A stretch of 64,000 bases of DNA from Fumia xinanensis (GTDB lineage Bacteria > Bacillota > Clostridia > Oscillospirales > Ruminococcaceae), in contig NZ_JACRSV010000001.1 in assembly GCF_014384905.1 (NCBI RefSeq), forward strand, positions 992,001 through 1,056,000, given 5' to 3'. Positions within the stretch are counted from its first letter, which is position 1. Every line of letters starts with the position of its first letter. The position numbers and the translations under genes were made by a program. Under the pieces are notes generated by a model. It was not told the DNA's origin. It made no database searches and saw nothing but the letters and a program-made list of their open reading frames with translations. Shown here piece by piece: positions 1-9,649 of the stretch.

Positions 1-1
1 C

Positions 2-2227
2 GGAAACAACCAGTTTATGCTGATGAACGGGCAGGCGTCCGGCGTCGAGCAGCTTCAGGACTTCAACAAGACGATAGTGGCAATCGGGGAAAAGCTGAAT
101 AAGCCGGTAGTCGCCACTTGCGACGTCCACTTTTTAAACCCCGGAGACGCCATCTTCCGCACCATTTTGATGGCTGGCATGAAGTTCAAAGACGCCGATC
201 AGCAGCCACCTCTCTACCTGCGCACCACAGAGGAAATGCTCAAGGAATTTGAGTATCTGGGAGAACAGAAGGCCTATGAAGTGGTGGTGGAGAACCCTCT
301 GAAAATCGCCGATATGATCGACCCCGACGTGCGGCCCATCCCCAAGGGGACGTTTCCGCCCAACATCGAGGGCTCCGATGAGGATTTGCAGAGGATCACC
401 TGGGAGCGGGCGAAGAAAATTTACGGTGACCCGGTGCCGGATCTGGTCAAAGACCGACTGGACCGGGAGCTCACTTCTATTATCAAACACGGATTTGCGG
501 TACTTTACATGATCGCCCAGAAGTTGGTCTACTACTCCGAGGAACACGGGTATTTAGTCGGTTCCCGTGGTTCGGTAGGGTCGTCTTTTGTGGCGAACAT
601 GGCCGGTATTTCGGAGGTAAACCCGCTGGCGCCCCATTACGTCTGCCCAGAATGCAAATGGAGCGAATTTTATACAAAGGGCGAGTACGGCTCCGGCTTC
701 GATTTGCCGGAGAGAACCTGTCCACAGTGCGGCGCAAAGCTCAATCAGGACGGCCATGACATCCCATTTGAGACTTTTCTGGGATTCGACGGCGACAAAG
801 AGCCGGATATCGACCTTAATTTCTCCGGCGAGTACCAGAGCTACGTCCACAAATACACCGAAGAGCTGTTCGGTTCCGACCACGTGTTCAAGGCGGGCAC
901 CATCTCGACGGTGGCGGAAAAAACCGCCTACGGCTTTGTTTTGAACTACATGCAGGAGCGGGGGAGGGTTATCCACAAGGCGGAGGAGCTGCGGCTTGCA
1001 AAAGGCTGCGAGGGGGTCAAGCGCACCACCGGCCAGCACCCCGGCGGCATGGTCGTCATCCCGTCGGAGTACGAGGTCTACGATTTCTGCCCCATCCAGC
1101 ACCCGGCCGATAAGGCAGATTCCGACATTCTGACCACCCACTTCGACTTCCACTCCCTCCACGACACCATCTTAAAACTGGACGAGCTGGGACACGATGT
1201 TCCGACCCTATATAAGCACATCGAGGACATGACCGGCATCAAGGTGATGGACGTTTCCATGTCCGACCAGAAGGTCATCAGCCTCTTTACCTCCACCGAG
1301 GCGCTGGGCGTCACCCCCGACGAGATTTTCAGCAACACCGGCACCCTGTCCTTGCCGGAAATGGGTACGCCGTTCGTCCGCGGTATGCTGGAAGAGGCCC
1401 AGCCCAAGACCTTTGCCGACCTTTTGCAGATTTCCGGCCTGTCCCACGGCACCGACGTATGGCTGGGAAACGCCAAGGATCTAATCGACAACAAGACCTG
1501 CACCATTTCGGAAGTTATCGGTACCCGTGACAGCATCATGACCTACCTGCTCCACAAGGGGCTGGAACCGAAGCTGGCCTTTAAGATCATGGAGATCACC
1601 CGTAAGGGCAAGGCGCCCAAGCTTTTAACCGACGAGATGGTGCAGGATATGCTCGACCACGGTGTGCCTCAGTGGTACGTAGACAGCTGCTTTAAAATCA
1701 AGTATATGTTCCCGAAAGCCCACGCCGCCGCCTACGTCATCGCGGCTATCCGCCTCGGGTGGTACAAGGTTTACTATCCGCTCCAGTACTACGCGGCGTT
1801 TTTCACCGTCCGGGGCGGCGATTTGGAAGCCGATACGGCGGTGGCTGGCAAAGCGGCCTGTCGGGCGCGGCTGATGCAATTAAAGGACATGGACCGCAGC
1901 GTCAAGGAAGAGGACGTTTACAATACCCTCATGATCATCAACGAAATGCTTTGCCGGGGGTATGAGTTCCTGCCGGTGGATCTGTATAAATCCCACGCGA
2001 CAAAGTATGTCATCGAGGACGGAAAAATCAGGCTGCCCTTTACCGCCCTCAAGGGACTGGGGGAGGCTGCGGCTAAGGGCTTGCAGGAAGCGGGGGAACA
2101 GGGGGATTACATCTCGGTGGATGAGGTGCAGACCCGTTCCGGCGTATCCAAGGCGGTCATCGAGATGCTGGAAGGGGCCGGCGCTCTGGAAGGGCTTCCG
2201 AAAACCAGCCAGATGATGTTTTTCTAA
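2..2227 (+). CDS. polC: DNA polymerase III alpha subunit, PolC type (C-terminal part, 5' end outside window)
   Basis: Replicative DNA polymerase of Gram-positive bacteria, acting at the fork on both strands. The reading frame is open from base 2, so about 741 C-terminal residues are present and the start lies upstream. The fragment begins at the end of the PHP region (VATCDVHFLNPGD). It then has the palm/finger core, a four-cysteine zinc site (CPEC near base 643, CPQC near base 720) typical of PolC rather than DnaE, and the acidic catalytic motif PDIDLNF near base 810. A C-terminal HhH/OB-like part ends in SQMMFF, which resembles the beta-clamp-binding tail of PolC proteins. The stop is TAA at 2225-2227. 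The exonuclease domain, usually in the N-terminal half, is not in the window. Confidence 0.97.
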   Translation, partial: GNNQFMLMNGQASGVEQLQDFNKTIVAIGEKLNKPVVATCDVHFLNPGDAIFRTILMAGMKFKDADQQPPLYLRTTEEMLKEFEYLGEQKAYEVVVENPLKIADMIDPDVRPIPKGTFPPNIEGSDEDLQRITWERAKKIYGDPVPDLVKDRLDRELTSIIKHGFAVLYMIAQKLVYYSEEHGYLVGSRGSVGSSFVANMAGISEVNPLAPHYVCPECKWSEFYTKGEYGSGFDLPERTCPQCGAKLNQDGHDIPFETFLGFDGDKEPDIDLNFSGEYQSYVHKYTEELFGSDHVFKAGTISTVAEKTAYGFVLNYMQERGRVIHKAEELRLAKGCEGVKRTTGQHPGGMVVIPSEYEVYDFCPIQHPADKADSDILTTHFDFHSLHDTILKLDELGHDVPTLYKHIEDMTGIKVMDVSMSDQKVISLFTSTEALGVTPDEIFSNTGTLSLPEMGTPFVRGMLEEAQPKTFADLLQISGLSHGTDVWLGNAKDLIDNKTCTISEVIGTRDSIMTYLLHKGLEPKLAFKIMEITRKGKAPKLLTDEMVQDMLDHGVPQWYVDSCFKIKYMFPKAHAAAYVIAAIRLGWYKVYYPLQYYAAFFTVRGGDLEADTAVAGKAACRARLMQLKDMDRSVKEEDVYNTLMIINEMLCRGYEFLPVDLYKSHATKYVIEDGKIRLPFTALKGLGEAAAKGLQEAGEQGDYISVDEVQTRSGVSKAVIEMLEGAGALEGLPKTSQMMFF

Positions 2228-2308
2228 GGTAAAATGCCTAACTACACTTTTATTTTGTGGAAAAAAATCGGACGGTTTTCCAAAATTTTAAAGCTAAAGC
2301 AAAATTTA

Positions 2309-2337
2309 TTGACAGATGCGCTGTGACGTGTTACCAT
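2309..2337 (+). promoter_or_regulatory. Promoter for the histidine operon
   Basis: TTGACA (2309-2314), a 17-base spacer and TACCAT (2332-2337) form a good SigA-type promoter about 100 bases before hisZ, in the only sizeable gap between polC and the his genes. I saw no T-box motif or leader terminator in the 100-base leader, so the control mode is unclear. Confidence 0.6.
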
Positions 2338-2440
2338 ATTAGCATACTAAAGCGATTAACTTGGAGAGATGTAAGTTCAAGAGTGGCACATCCGCAAAAA
2401 AATTGCTTTCAAATTGCTGACAAGGAAGGTTACTTGGCTT

Positions 2441-3631
2441 ATGATGAAGAACAGGCTGATCACGCCCGAGGGCACTCGAGATACCCTCTTTGAGGACTGC
2501 ATCGCCCGCCGCAAGGCAGAGCAAAACATCAAAAAAGTGTTCCTCTCCCGGGGCTACTCCGAAGTGGTGACGCCGGGACTGGAGTTTTACGACGTGTTTA
2601 ATTCGCCGGAGCACGGCATTCCTCAGGAACGGATGTATAAACTCACCGACTTAAAAGGGCGCATCCTCACCGTCCGGCCCGACCTGACCATGCCGATAGC
2701 AAGGCTGGCGGCGACCCGGCTCAAAGGCCATACGCTGCCCTTCCGGCTTTTCTATAACCAGAGCGTTTACGCCATCAACCCGGCCTTGAGCGGCCGCAGC
2801 GATGAAACAGTGCAGGCGGGCATCGAGCTCATCGGCTCCAGCACCCGCCGCACCGATCTGGAAGTGATCGCAACCGCCGTGGAGGCTCTCGAAAGCTGCG
2901 GCCTTGCTGACTTCCGGCTGGAAATCGGGCACATCGGCTTTTTCAATACCCTCATTCAAAAGCTTAACCTGTCCGATTCTGATAAGGACGAGATTCGCGC
3001 TCTCATCGAGTCGAAAAACTACCCAGCCTTAAACGACCGGCTGGATAAACTGGAAAACAAGGAAGTGGCAAACGCCTTAAAGCAGCTTCCCGCCCTCTTC
3101 GGTGGGGAAGAGGTTTTTGACAAGGCCAAAAAGCTTTTGGACTGCCCGGAGCTGCTGGAAACAACGGTGTATCTCCGCAGTCTCTACAAGGATTTGCAGA
3201 AGCTGGGCCTTGACGGCAAGATTTCCCTGGATTTGGGCATCGTCACGAGAAACGATTACTACACCGGCATCGTCTTTAAAGGCTATGTTCAGGGCCTCGG
3301 CACCACCGCGCTGGTGGGAGGCCGGTACGACAGCCTCCTGTCCGACTACGGCGTGGATCTGCCCGCCGTGGGCTTTGGCATCGACGTAGACGCGGTGGCC
3401 AGGGTGATGAAATCGGCTGACGACGCAGTGCTTCCCCCCGACGTGCTGGTTTTCGCCGAGGAGGGGTATGAAGGCAAGGCTCTGGCGCAGGTGAAACGCC
3501 TGACCGAAATGGGCTTTCGGGCCGAGTTTTCGGTGTTTGAGACCTTTGAGGAATCCAAAAAATACGCGGCAGAAAAAGGCATTGAGACGGTGTACATCGT
3601 CCGGGACGACATTGTGGAGGTGAAGGCATGA
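2441..3631 (+). CDS. hisZ: ATP phosphoribosyltransferase regulatory subunit HisZ
   Basis: Histidyl-tRNA-synthetase-like subunit that pairs with short-form HisG to make the active, histidine-sensitive first enzyme of histidine synthesis. It is 396 residues. The class II synthetase core is visible (TPEGTRDTLFEDC near the N-terminus, VRPDLTMPIARL, GGRYDSLLSDYG). It sits directly before a short hisG and overlaps it by 4 bases (ATGA), which supports HisZ over a true HisS. The start is ATG 2441, 11 bases after AAGGAAGG at 2422-2429. An upstream in-frame TTG at 2414 lies before that ribosome binding site and is unlikely. Confidence 0.93.
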   Translation: MMKNRLITPEGTRDTLFEDCIARRKAEQNIKKVFLSRGYSEVVTPGLEFYDVFNSPEHGIPQERMYKLTDLKGRILTVRPDLTMPIARLAATRLKGHTLPFRLFYNQSVYAINPALSGRSDETVQAGIELIGSSTRRTDLEVIATAVEALESCGLADFRLEIGHIGFFNTLIQKLNLSDSDKDEIRALIESKNYPALNDRLDKLENKEVANALKQLPALFGGEEVFDKAKKLLDCPELLETTVYLRSLYKDLQKLGLDGKISLDLGIVTRNDYYTGIVFKGYVQGLGTTALVGGRYDSLLSDYGVDLPAVGFGIDVDAVARVMKSADDAVLPPDVLVFAEEGYEGKALAQVKRLTEMGFRAEFSVFETFEESKKYAAEKGIETVYIVRDDIVEVKA

Positions 3632-4272
3632 GTAATTCATTGAGACCCATCCGCATCGCCCTCACTAAGGGAAGGCTCGAAAAAGACACGGTAGCGGTGT
3701 TTGAAAAGCTGGGCTACGACTGCAATGAGCTCATCAACAAGGGGAGAAAGCTGATTTTGCAGATTCCCGACCGGAATATCGAAGTGGTGCTGGCCAAGGC
3801 CGCCGACGTCATCACCTATGTGGAGCACGGCGTCTGCGACTTGGGCGTTGTCGGCAAGGATACCATTATGGAGCACGGCGGCAGCTTTTTCGAAGTGGCC
3901 GATTTGGGGTTTGGGCGCTGCAAATTCGCCCTGGCCGTCAAAAAAGGCTCCGATTTTTACAGTGGCTATAACATCAAGACCATCGCCACCAAATATCCCA
4001 ATGTGGCGCGGGAGTATTTCGCCGAAAAGGGGATGGACATCGAGATCATCAAGATCGAAGGCTCGGTTGAGCTGGCCCCTCTGGTTGGGCTGTCCGACGG
4101 CATCGTCGATATCGTCGAAACCGGCACCACCTTAAAGGAAAACGGTTTGGAGGTAGCGGAGGATGTAGCATATATTTCCGCTCGCCTCATCGTCAATACC
4201 GCGTCCTTAAAGCTCCGCAAGGAAGAGCTGGAACCCCTCATCGACGCCATCCAGCAGGGCTCTGCCCGTTAA
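3628..4272 (+). CDS. hisG: ATP phosphoribosyltransferase, short form HisG
   Basis: Catalyses the first committed step of histidine synthesis, ATP + PRPP to phosphoribosyl-ATP. At 214 residues it is the short form, which lacks the C-terminal regulatory domain and needs HisZ, encoded just upstream. The PRPP-binding loop is visible as VDIVETGTTLKENGL near residue 155-170. The start overlaps the hisZ stop by 4 bases, suggesting translational coupling and fixed stoichiometry of the two subunits. Confidence 0.96.
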   Translation: MSNSLRPIRIALTKGRLEKDTVAVFEKLGYDCNELINKGRKLILQIPDRNIEVVLAKAADVITYVEHGVCDLGVVGKDTIMEHGGSFFEVADLGFGRCKFALAVKKGSDFYSGYNIKTIATKYPNVAREYFAEKGMDIEIIKIEGSVELAPLVGLSDGIVDIVETGTTLKENGLEVAEDVAYISARLIVNTASLKLRKEELEPLIDAIQQGSAR

Positions 4273-4296
4273 CGCACTTTAAAGGAGGAAATATAG

Positions 4297-5580
4297 ATGC
4301 TGCCAATCGTAACCGCCAACGGCAAGGATGAACGGGAACTTCTCGGGGCGCTCCGCTCCCGCAGCGGGGAAGTGGACCGGAAGGTGACTGCTGTTGTCTC
4401 TGAAATCATCGAAAACGTCCGGCTAAAGGGAGACGAGGCCGTCAACGAATATACCCTAAAATTCGACGGCAAACTGCCCCCCGCCATTGAGGTTTCCCGG
4501 GAGGAAATCAACGATGCTTTGACAAACGCCGACGAGAATTTTGTCTCGGCGCTTTTAAACGCTCAGGAGAACATCGCCGATTTCCACAACCGGCAAAAGC
4601 ACCAGAGTTTTATCGACCCCAAGGAAAACGGGGTGATTTTGGGCCAGCGCATCCGCGGTCTTGAGCGGGTAGGCCTCTACGTGCCCGGCGGCACGGCTGC
4701 ATACCCTTCATCGGTTTTGATGAACGCCATCCCTGCGAAAATCGCCGGGGTGAAGGAGATCGTCATGGTGACGCCCCCCACAAAAGAGGGGAAAGCGAAC
4801 CCGGACATTCTCGTTGCGGCGGCGATCTGCGGTGTGGACCGGGTATTCCTATTAGGCGGCGCACAGGCTGTGGCAGCGCTGGCTTACGGCACCGAGACCG
4901 TTCCCAAAGTGGACAAAATCGTCGGTCCCGGCAACATCTATGTGGCCACCGCCAAAAAGCTCCTTTACGGCGTCGTTGACATCGACATGATCGCTGGGCC
5001 CAGCGAAATCCTCGTTTTGGCCGACGAAACGGCGGAGCCGAAGTATCTGGCGGCAGATCTCATGTCGCAGGCGGAGCACGACGTCTTGGCTTCCGCCATC
5101 ATGGTTACCACCAGCCGGAAAATCGCCGACGAGACGGCGAAGGAGCTAGAAAGACAGGTGGAAACCCTGTCTCGGAAGGAGATCATCAAAAAGTCCCTCT
5201 CTGAATTCGGCGGCATCATCGTCTGTGAGACGGTGGACGAGGCGGTAACCCTCGCCAACGAAATCGCGCCGGAGCACCTGGAAGTGATGATGGAAAACCC
5301 CTTTGAATACATCGGAAAACTGGACAACGCCGGCTCCATCTTCCTCGGCAAATACGCGCCGGAGCCGTTGGGTGACTACTACGCCGGCCCCAATCACGTC
5401 CTTCCCACCAGCGGCACCGCCCGGTTTTTCTCGCCCCTGTCAGTGGACGCTTTCGTGAAGAAAGTAAGCTACATTTATTACACCGAGGACGCTTTGCGGG
5501 AAGCTTCCGGCGATATCGTCACCCTGGCGGAAAAAGAGGGCCTCACCGCCCATGCCAATTCCATCAAGGTGCGGTTTTAG
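4297..5580 (+). CDS. hisD: Histidinol dehydrogenase
   Basis: Zinc enzyme catalysing the last two steps of histidine synthesis, the NAD-dependent oxidation of L-histidinol to L-histidine. It is 427 residues, the normal length. Family motifs are present: YVPGGTAAYPSSVLMNAIPA, GPGNIYVATAKK, GPSEILVLADE, the QAEHD zinc/substrate region and the later EHLEVMM. The start ATG 4297 follows AAAGGAGG (4280s) at good spacing. It is the third gene of the his operon, with a gap of only 24 bases from hisG. Confidence 0.97.
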   Translation: MLPIVTANGKDERELLGALRSRSGEVDRKVTAVVSEIIENVRLKGDEAVNEYTLKFDGKLPPAIEVSREEINDALTNADENFVSALLNAQENIADFHNRQKHQSFIDPKENGVILGQRIRGLERVGLYVPGGTAAYPSSVLMNAIPAKIAGVKEIVMVTPPTKEGKANPDILVAAAICGVDRVFLLGGAQAVAALAYGTETVPKVDKIVGPGNIYVATAKKLLYGVVDIDMIAGPSEILVLADETAEPKYLAADLMSQAEHDVLASAIMVTTSRKIADETAKELERQVETLSRKEIIKKSLSEFGGIIVCETVDEAVTLANEIAPEHLEVMMENPFEYIGKLDNAGSIFLGKYAPEPLGDYYAGPNHVLPTSGTARFFSPLSVDAFVKKVSYIYYTEDALREASGDIVTLAEKEGLTAHANSIKVRF

Positions 5581-5590
5581 GGGAGCGGAT

Positions 5591-6652
5591 ATGAGTTACG
5601 AACTTTGCAAAAAGGTGAGGGACTTAACCCCTTATGACCCGTTACAGGGGAATTACGATCTGCGGCTGGACGCCAACGAGAGCTATCTGTCCCTGTCGGA
5701 CAGCCTCAAAGAAAAGGCGGCGGCCATCGCCGCCCAGACGGCCTTGAATCGGTATCCTGACCCCTACGCCACTGAGCTCTGCGCCGCCTTCGGCGACTAT
5801 TACGGCGTTGATTCGAAGCTTGTCACCGCCGGAAACGGCTCCGACGAACTGATTGGACTGATTGTGGGGGCGCTGCTGCAAAAGGGCGAAAAAATTGCCA
5901 ATTTGACCCCGGATTTTTCCATGTACCGGTTTTACGGGGAGATTTACGAAAACCCCGTCGTCCAAATCCCCAAAGGGGAGGATTTTTCCATCGGCCCTCA
6001 GGCCGTCATCGACGAAGTAAAACGTCAGGACGTGAAAATGCTCATCTTTTCCAACCCCTGCAATCCCACCTCGGTGGGGCTTGCGGCTGAGGATGTGCGG
6101 AAGATCGTCCGCGGGGTGGATGCCCTTGTGGTGCTGGACGAGGCCTACATGGACTTCTGGGACCAGAGCTTGCTGTCCGAGGTTTCGGACTATGATAACC
6201 TCATCATTTTAAAGACCTGTTCCAAGGCCATCGGCATGGCGGCTTTGCGGGTGGGGTTTGCGGTGGCAAACGAAGTGATAACCAAGGCCCTCAAAGCGGT
6301 CAAGTCCCCTTATAACGTCAATTCCATTTCTCAGGCAATCGCCGCCTGCGTATTAAAAGACAAGGCGTTTTTGCGGCAGTGCGAGGACGAGATCATCGCT
6401 TCGGCCCAAACCCTAAAGGAAGGGATACAGGCGCTGGCGGCCAAATATCCGGCGTTGGAGCGGGTTTTTGACAGCTGCACAAACTTTGTTTACATCAAAA
6501 CGGCCGTGGCGAAAGAAATCTACCAAAAACTGCTCCAAAAGAGCATCGCTGTGCGTTGCTTTGGCGGGTATTTGCGGATTTCCACCGATTCTATTGAAAA
6601 TAACCGGCGGCTGTTTACGGCGCTGGAGGAAATTTTATCTGCCCTGGACTGA
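5591..6652 (+). CDS. hisC: Histidinol-phosphate aminotransferase
   Basis: PLP-dependent class I/II aminotransferase that converts imidazole-acetol phosphate to histidinol phosphate with glutamate as donor. It is 353 residues. LDANE near the N-terminus, AGNGSDELI, SNPCNPTS and the PLP-lysine region LKTCSKAIGMAALRVGF are all visible. The start ATG 5591 is 10 bases after the hisD stop and follows GGGGAGCGG. A longer frame running back into hisD has no ribosome binding site. Confidence 0.95.
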   Translation: MSYELCKKVRDLTPYDPLQGNYDLRLDANESYLSLSDSLKEKAAAIAAQTALNRYPDPYATELCAAFGDYYGVDSKLVTAGNGSDELIGLIVGALLQKGEKIANLTPDFSMYRFYGEIYENPVVQIPKGEDFSIGPQAVIDEVKRQDVKMLIFSNPCNPTSVGLAAEDVRKIVRGVDALVVLDEAYMDFWDQSLLSEVSDYDNLIILKTCSKAIGMAALRVGFAVANEVITKALKAVKSPYNVNSISQAIAACVLKDKAFLRQCEDEIIASAQTLKEGIQALAAKYPALERVFDSCTNFVYIKTAVAKEIYQKLLQKSIAVRCFGGYLRISTDSIENNRRLFTALEEILSALD

Positions 6653-6697
6653 TTCCGGTTCAGGAAAGAGCGGCTTTGACAGGAAAGGATGTTTTTT

Positions 6698-7276
6698 ATG
6701 AGAACGGCGTCACTGAAACGGCAAACCAAAGAGACCGATGTAAGCGTCACCCTGAATCTGGACGGAAAAGGGGAGGCGGACATCTGGACCGGGGTCGGAT
6801 TTTTCGACCACATGCTCACCGCCCTCTGCGTCCACGGGGGATTTGATTTGAGCGTGTCGGTCAGCGGGGACTTGAACGTGGACTGCCACCACACCGTCGA
6901 GGACACCGGTATCGTCTTGGGACAGGCCTTGAAAGAAGCCCTCAAAGATTCCGGCCCCATCTGCCGTTACGGCTCCGCCTTCATCCCCATGGACGAGGCG
7001 TTGGGCTTTGCGGCGCTGGACGTTTCCAACCGGCCCTATCTGGTTTTTGCCTGCGATTTCAAGGCCGACAAAATCGGCGACATGGATACCCAGATGGTGG
7101 AGGAATTTATGCGGGCCTTTGCTTTTCAGGCGGGAATCACCCTCCACCTGAAGGCGGAGTACGGCGCAAACGACCACCACAAGGCGGAGGCGCTTTTCAA
7201 GGCGCTGGCTCACAGCCTTAAAGCGGCGGTGGCCCTCAAGGAGGGCGAAACCCTCAGCACTAAAGGGGTGCTGTAA
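6698..7276 (+). CDS. hisB: Imidazoleglycerol-phosphate dehydratase (monofunctional)
   Basis: Manganese enzyme that dehydrates imidazole glycerol phosphate to imidazole acetol phosphate. It is 192 residues, the monofunctional type without a fused phosphatase. Metal-binding motifs are intact: GFFDHML, DCHHTVEDTGIVLG and ANDHHKAEALFKALA. The chosen start is ATG 6698, because AGGAAAGG (6681-6688) directly abuts the alternative ATG at 6689 and is 9 bases from 6698. No histidinol-phosphate phosphatase is found in this operon, so that activity must be encoded elsewhere. Confidence 0.95.
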   Translation: MRTASLKRQTKETDVSVTLNLDGKGEADIWTGVGFFDHMLTALCVHGGFDLSVSVSGDLNVDCHHTVEDTGIVLGQALKEALKDSGPICRYGSAFIPMDEALGFAALDVSNRPYLVFACDFKADKIGDMDTQMVEEFMRAFAFQAGITLHLKAEYGANDHHKAEALFKALAHSLKAAVALKEGETLSTKGVL

Positions 7277-7341
7277 GGGCTTTTCCGCGGCGAGCTAACC
7301 ACAGCTTTCGACACAGAAATCGGTACAAAAGGAGAGGCGAT

Positions 7342-7944
7342 ATGATTACCATTATCGACTACGGAGCGGGGAACCTTTTTTCGGTGCAGAACGCCCTAAA
7401 TTTTTTGGACCTCGAAAACCAGGTATCCAGCGACCCCAAAGACCTGGACCGTGCGGACGGGCTGATCCTTCCGGGCGTGGGGGCATTTCCGCTTGCGATG
7501 GAGAAGCTACGGGAGACGGGACTTGTGTCCTGTATTCGGGAAAACGCTCAGAAAAAGCCGCTTCTCGGCATCTGCCTCGGAATGCAGATGCTCTTCGAGG
7601 AAAGCGAGGAGTTCACCCGCACCGAGGGGCTTTCGCTGATTCCCGGGAAGATCGACAAAATCGTCTGCCCCTATAAAATCCCCCACATGGGCTGGAACAG
7701 CTTGGAGTTTACCCGGAAAAGCCCGCTGCTCAGAGGCCTCAGCGAGGGGGACAGCGTCTATTTCGTCCACTCCTTCATGGCGTACACTAGTGGGGAGAAC
7801 ATCTCGGCTCAGTGCGACTACGGGGTGAAAATCCCGGCGCTGGTGGAGCGGGGGAACGTCTTTGGCGCTCAGTTCCACCCGGAGAAGAGCGGGGAGGTAG
7901 GGCTTCAGATTCTAAGAAATTTCGGAGACCTCACCAAAAGATAG
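7342..7944 (+). CDS. hisH: Imidazole glycerol phosphate synthase, glutaminase subunit HisH
   Basis: Class I glutamine amidotransferase that supplies ammonia to HisF for ring closure. It is 200 residues. The nucleophile cysteine is in GICLGMQMLF near residue 80, and the His-Glu pair is in FGAQFHPEKSGEVG near residue 180. It also carries the family start IIDYGAGNLFSVQNAL. AAAAGGAGAGG precedes ATG 7342. Its partner hisF is two genes downstream in the same operon. Confidence 0.96.
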   Translation: MITIIDYGAGNLFSVQNALNFLDLENQVSSDPKDLDRADGLILPGVGAFPLAMEKLRETGLVSCIRENAQKKPLLGICLGMQMLFEESEEFTRTEGLSLIPGKIDKIVCPYKIPHMGWNSLEFTRKSPLLRGLSEGDSVYFVHSFMAYTSGENISAQCDYGVKIPALVERGNVFGAQFHPEKSGEVGLQILRNFGDLTKR

Positions 7945-8026
7945 AGGTTAAATTTCATTTCAGGGCTGCTCCTCCTGCGGGCGGCCTCATCTCAAATGGA
8001 AAGGAAGCTTTTGTTTTACGCAAAGC

Positions 8027-8755
8027 ATGGTCATACAGATGGTTATCTTACCTGCAATCGACATCAAGGACGGCAACTGCGTGCGGCTCTACAAAGGGGA
8101 TTTCAGCACCGTTCACAAGGTGGCGGAAGACCCGCTTGAGACGGCGAAACGCTTTGAAGCGGATGGTGCCTCCTTCTTACATATGGTCGACTTGGACGGG
8201 GCTAAAGACGCCCGCCCCCAGAACGCCGATATTTTCATCGAGGTGGCGAAAAACACCTCTCTCAAAGTGGAGGTGGGCGGCGGTATCCGCAGCCTCGACA
8301 CAGTGGAACACTACCTGCGTCACGGCATTGACCGGGTAATTTTAGGTTCCGCCGCCGTCAAGGACCCCATTTTCGTCAAGGAAGCGGTCAAGGAATTTGA
8401 CGACCGGATTGTCGTCGGTATCGACGCGAAAAACGGCATGGTCTCGGTGGAAGGATGGCTGGACAGCAGTTCGGTCCACTATCTCGATTTGGCAAAGGAA
8501 ATGGAGAAAATCGGAGTTGCCCACATTGTTTACACCGATATTTCCAAGGACGGGACGCTGGAAGGGCCCAACCTGAACCAGCTGACCCGCATCAAACAGG
8601 CGGTGTCCTGCAACATCATCGCTTCCGGCGGGATTTCCGGCATCGGGGACATCCGCGCCCTCAAAGAGCTGGGGGTCTACGGCGCCATCTGCGGCAAGAG
8701 CCTCTACGAGGGGACGCTGGACCTGAAAGAAGCATTGCAGGCAGCGGCAGAATAA
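8027..8755 (+). CDS. hisA: ProFAR isomerase HisA
   Basis: TIM-barrel isomerase converting ProFAR to PRFAR in histidine synthesis. The family start MVILPAIDIKDGNCVRL and the phosphate-binding region VGGGIRSLDTVEHYL are clear, and the C-terminal half has ASGGISGIGDI. Two ATGs compete. 8039 gives the family-like N-terminus MVILPAID; 8027 adds MVIQ. The nearest good ribosome binding site (GGAAAGGAAG, about 7998-8007) is rather far from both, so the start is uncertain by four residues. The 83-base gap after hisH shows no terminator. Confidence 0.92.
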   Translation: MVIQMVILPAIDIKDGNCVRLYKGDFSTVHKVAEDPLETAKRFEADGASFLHMVDLDGAKDARPQNADIFIEVAKNTSLKVEVGGGIRSLDTVEHYLRHGIDRVILGSAAVKDPIFVKEAVKEFDDRIVVGIDAKNGMVSVEGWLDSSSVHYLDLAKEMEKIGVAHIVYTDISKDGTLEGPNLNQLTRIKQAVSCNIIASGGISGIGDIRALKELGVYGAICGKSLYEGTLDLKEALQAAAE

Positions 8756-8804
8756 CTAAATTAAGATGTCCCCCGCCTCTATAGGCGGCGGGTGCCACGT
8801 AATT

Positions 8805-8836
8805 TTTTCAGTGGGAGCACAGGCTCCCACTGAAAA
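8805..8836 (+). repeat. Perfect 14-bp hairpin between hisA and hisF
   Basis: TTTTCAGTGGGAGC (8805-8818), loop ACAG, and its exact reverse complement (8823-8836). No U-run follows, so it is not a standard terminator. It is flanked by two smaller GC-rich dyads, CCGCC-TCTATA-GGCGG just before it and GGGGC-AAA-GCCCC at 8848-8860. The gap therefore holds three consecutive hairpins within an operon, possibly mRNA-stabilising or a palindromic repeat. Confidence 0.7.
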
Positions 8837-8890
8837 CGTTGAATGACGGGGCAAAGCCCCTTATTGAACCCTTTAGAAAGGAATTTTCCT

Positions 8891-9649
8891 ATGCTCAACA
8901 AACGCATCATTCCCTGCCTGGACGTGCGGGACGGCAAGGTGGTCAAAGGAATTAACTTCGTCGGCATCAAAGAGGTGGGCGACCCGGTGGAATGCGCCCG
9001 GATGTACAACGAACAGGGGGCGGACGAAATCGTCTTTCTCGACATTACTGCCACCGTCGAGGCCCGGAAAACCATCGTCGACATCGTCAGAGAGACGGCG
9101 AAGCAGGTCTTCGTCCCCCTGACAGTGGGAGGCGGCATCTCCACTATCGAGGATTTTTCGGTGCTGCTCCGGGCGGGAGCCGACAAAGTGAGCGTCAACT
9201 CCGCCGCCATCAAAAACCCGCAGCTCATCGCCGATGCGGCCGACAAGTTCGGCAGCCAGTGCGTCGTCGTCGCCATCGACGCCAAACGGGCCGGCGACCA
9301 AAGTTTCCACGTCTACGTGGCGGGCGGCCGTATCGACACTGGATTGGACGCGGTGGAGTGGGCGAAAAAAGCCTGCGCACTGGGGGCGGGGGAAATCCTC
9401 CTCACCTCCATGGATGCGGACGGCACCAAGCAGGGCTTTGATTTGGAGCTTTTAAACGCCATTACGGCGGTGGTAAACATCCCGGTTATCGCCTCCGGCG
9501 GCTGCGGCAAGCTCCAGCATTTCTCCGAAGTGTTCGAGAAAACCGACGCCGACGCGGCTCTGGCGGCGTCTCTTTTCCATTACCGGGAGCTGACGGTGGG
9601 AGAGGTAAAAGAGCATCTAAAAGAGAGAAATATCCCGGTACGACTGTGA
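8891..9649 (+). CDS. hisF: Imidazole glycerol phosphate synthase, cyclase subunit HisF
   Basis: TIM-barrel cyclase that uses HisH-derived ammonia to form imidazole glycerol phosphate and AICAR. It is 252 residues. The start RIIPCLDVRDGKVVKG carries the catalytic aspartate. VGGGISTIEDF and IASGGCGKLQHF are the phosphate-binding loops, and VVAIDAKR carries the second catalytic aspartate. ATG 8891 follows AGAAAGGAATT. A longer frame from 8843 would run through the intergenic hairpins and has no ribosome binding site. Confidence 0.96.
   Translation: MLNKRIIPCLDVRDGKVVKGINFVGIKEVGDPVECARMYNEQGADEIVFLDITATVEARKTIVDIVRETAKQVFVPLTVGGGISTIEDFSVLLRAGADKVSVNSAAIKNPQLIADAADKFGSQCVVVAIDAKRAGDQSFHVYVAGGRIDTGLDAVEWAKKACALGAGEILLTSMDADGTKQGFDLELLNAITAVVNIPVIASGGCGKLQHFSEVFEKTDADAALAASLFHYRELTVGEVKEHLKERNIPVRL

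Noticed and set aside
2338..2440. T-box leader upstream of hisZ
   Set aside because: No GGTGG-ACCGCG T-box sequence and no terminator-antiterminator pair seen.
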